From an uncultured Comamonas sp. (GTDB taxonomy: Bacteria; Pseudomonadota; Gammaproteobacteria; Burkholderiales; Burkholderiaceae_C), in NCBI GenBank assembly GCA_947306475.1, contig CAMZGS010000003.1, positions 186,001 through 250,000 of the forward strand: a DNA stretch of 64,000 nt. Direction: 5' to 3'. Position numbers and translations under genes: made by a program. Every line of letters begins with the position of its first letter. The first letter of the stretch is position 1. Below the pieces are notes generated by a model. It was not told where the DNA came from and did not search any database. It saw only the letters and a list, made by a program, of their open reading frames with translations. Of this stretch, positions 63,097 to 64,000 are shown piece after piece.

Positions 63097-63864
63097 ATGA
63101 CTGCTGCTTCCTCTGCCACCCAGCCCGCGCCCTGCGCGCCTGCTGCCATGCTGCTTGCCGCCGGGCGCGGCGAGCGCATGCGTCCGCTGACCGACCACAC
63201 CCCCAAGCCGCTGCTCACGGTGGGGGGGCGCACCCTGCTGGACTGGCACCTGGCGGCCCTGCTGCGCGATGGCGTGACGCAGGCTGTGGTCAACACCGCC
63301 TGGCTGGGCGAGCAGATCCCCGCGCACCTGGAGGGTGCCTGGGCGGGCAGCGCCCTGCAACTGCGCTATTCGCATGAACGGCAGGACTTTGGTCACGCGC
63401 TGGAGACTGCCGGCGGCATTGCCCGCGCCCTGCCGCAGTTGCCGCCCGTGTTCTGGCTGGTGGCTGGCGATGCGTTTGCGCCGGATTTTGTCTTTGATGC
63501 CGCCGTCCATGCCACCTTTGCTGCCAGCGACGATCTGGCCCACCTGTGGCTGGTGCCCAATCCCGAGCACCATCCGCAGGGCGACTTTGGGCTGGAGCAA
63601 GGCCGTGCGCTGAATCTGCCGACCGAGCACCCCGGCCCGCGCTACACCTACAGCACCATCGCCCTGCTCAAGGCCGAGCTGTTTGGCCTGCCCTGGTGCC
63701 CGATTCCCGCGGGCAACCCGCAGGGCGAGGCCGCACCGCTGGCGCCGCTGCTGCGCCGCGCCATGGATGCCGGCCGCGTCGGCGCCAGCCTGTACACCGG
63801 CCGCTGGATCGACGTGGGCACGCCCGAACGCCTGGCAGCTGCGCAGACAACTATCGAAAAATGA
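63097..63864 (+). CDS. murU: N-acetylmuramate alpha-1-phosphate uridylyltransferase (MurU-type nucleotidyltransferase)
   Basis: A 255-aa sugar-nucleotide transferase with AMLLAAGRGERMRPLTDHTPKPLL at residues ~17-40 and the metal-site Asp in LVAGDAFAPDF. It has RYTYSTIALLK and the C-terminal RWIDVGTPERLA. MurU makes UDP-MurNAc in cell-wall recycling; its usual kinase partner AmgK is not in the window. The ATG at 63097 lies after a T-rich stretch; no strong ribosome site is seen. Confidence 0.83.
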   Translation: MTAASSATQPAPCAPAAMLLAAGRGERMRPLTDHTPKPLLTVGGRTLLDWHLAALLRDGVTQAVVNTAWLGEQIPAHLEGAWAGSALQLRYSHERQDFGHALETAGGIARALPQLPPVFWLVAGDAFAPDFVFDAAVHATFAASDDLAHLWLVPNPEHHPQGDFGLEQGRALNLPTEHPGPRYTYSTIALLKAELFGLPWCPIPAGNPQGEAAPLAPLLRRAMDAGRVGASLYTGRWIDVGTPERLAAAQTTIEK

Positions 63865-63941
63865 GCTGCATCCGCTTATGTACAAAGCATTTCAAATGTA
63901 AAACCAATTGAAATGACGTGATTCAATAGGATGCAGCTATC
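63862..63941. repeat. Dispersed nested inverted repeat, copy 6
   Basis: The outer arms AGCTGCATCC (63864-63873) and GGATGCAGCT (63929-63938) pair perfectly, and so do the inner arms CATTTCAA/TTGAAATG. Its left edge includes the TGA stop of murU. Confidence 0.75.
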
Positions 63942-63981
63942 AAAATCATTGCAACAACCCCTTCTCTCTACAATCCCCGCC

Positions 63982-64000
63982 ATGAATTTTCTTGACATGC
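63982..64000 (+). CDS. Possible start of the next gene (cut by window end)
   Basis: An ATG followed by AATTTTCTTGACATGC lies seven bases after a TACAAT -10-like box (63969-63974). If both are right, the message would be leaderless. Only six codons are visible, so the product cannot be named. Confidence 0.3.

Overview
This 64 kb window is GC-rich, gene-dense chromosome from a betaproteobacterium, most likely of the family Comamonadaceae. The evidence is a TetR-regulated phenylacetate (paa) operon with a Liv-type ABC transporter embedded in it, a nitrogen-type PTS trio (ManX-like EIIA, HPr, EI), an lplT gene beside an alanine-racemase-like ORF, and a family of short dispersed inverted repeats whose ends read roughly ATAGCTGC-n-GCGCTT. 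This placement is inferred from gene content and style; no 16S gene is present.

Layout. 1-1.7 kb: a partial OmpA-type lipoprotein divergent from mltA. 1.7-23.5 kb: the phenylacetate region. The minus strand runs paaG-paaI-paaK, then a diiron protein and its flavin/2Fe-2S reductase, then paaA-B-C-D-E, paaR(TetR), paaJ, a five-gene branched-chain-type ABC transporter and paaH. paaN and an enoyl-CoA hydratase run divergently. A palindromic operator-like site lies between paaG and paaN, and a perfect 14-bp version lies upstream of the diiron gene. 23.6-28.6 kb: old yellow enzyme, DMT exporter, TauE/SafE permease, GMC oxidoreductase. 28.7-33.6 kb: an MCE lipid-transport operon (MlaE-, MlaF- and MlaD-like plus lipoprotein), a hemerythrin and a dienelactone hydrolase. 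33.7-38.4 kb: an ssu sulfonate-uptake operon without ssuD. 38.4-42.1 kb: a truncated alanine-racemase-like ORF, lplT, a DMT transporter and a ProQ-family gene.

42.2-44.1 kb is the one clearly foreign piece. A 5' half of a tRNA-Gly-like sequence is followed by a cassette of visibly lower GC, bounded by a 21-base direct repeat. It holds a C-terminal coding remnant, two unrecognised ORFs (262 and 112 aa) and a decayed ORF on the other strand.

44.2-64 kb is housekeeping: glcE-glcF (no glcD), comM/yifB, the PTS trio, a lipoprotein, a TlpA-like thioredoxin, cytochrome c', cytochrome b561, a GNAT acetyltransferase, a C26 peptidase, hpf, aspA, an actP/DUF485 acetate symporter, gapA, tktA and murU.

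How it works together: PaaK activates phenylacetate to its CoA ester. PaaABCE with PaaD epoxidises the ring and PaaG isomerises the product to the oxepin. PaaN (with a MaoC hydratase not seen here) would open and oxidise the ring. A hydratase, PaaH and PaaJ complete the beta-oxidation to acetyl-CoA and succinyl-CoA, with PaaI as thioesterase. The most notable unexplained items are the extra diiron/reductase pair in the paa operon, the foreign cassette, the alanine-racemase-like pseudoenzyme and the dispersed repeats, one of which appears to supply the ribosome binding site of ssuB.
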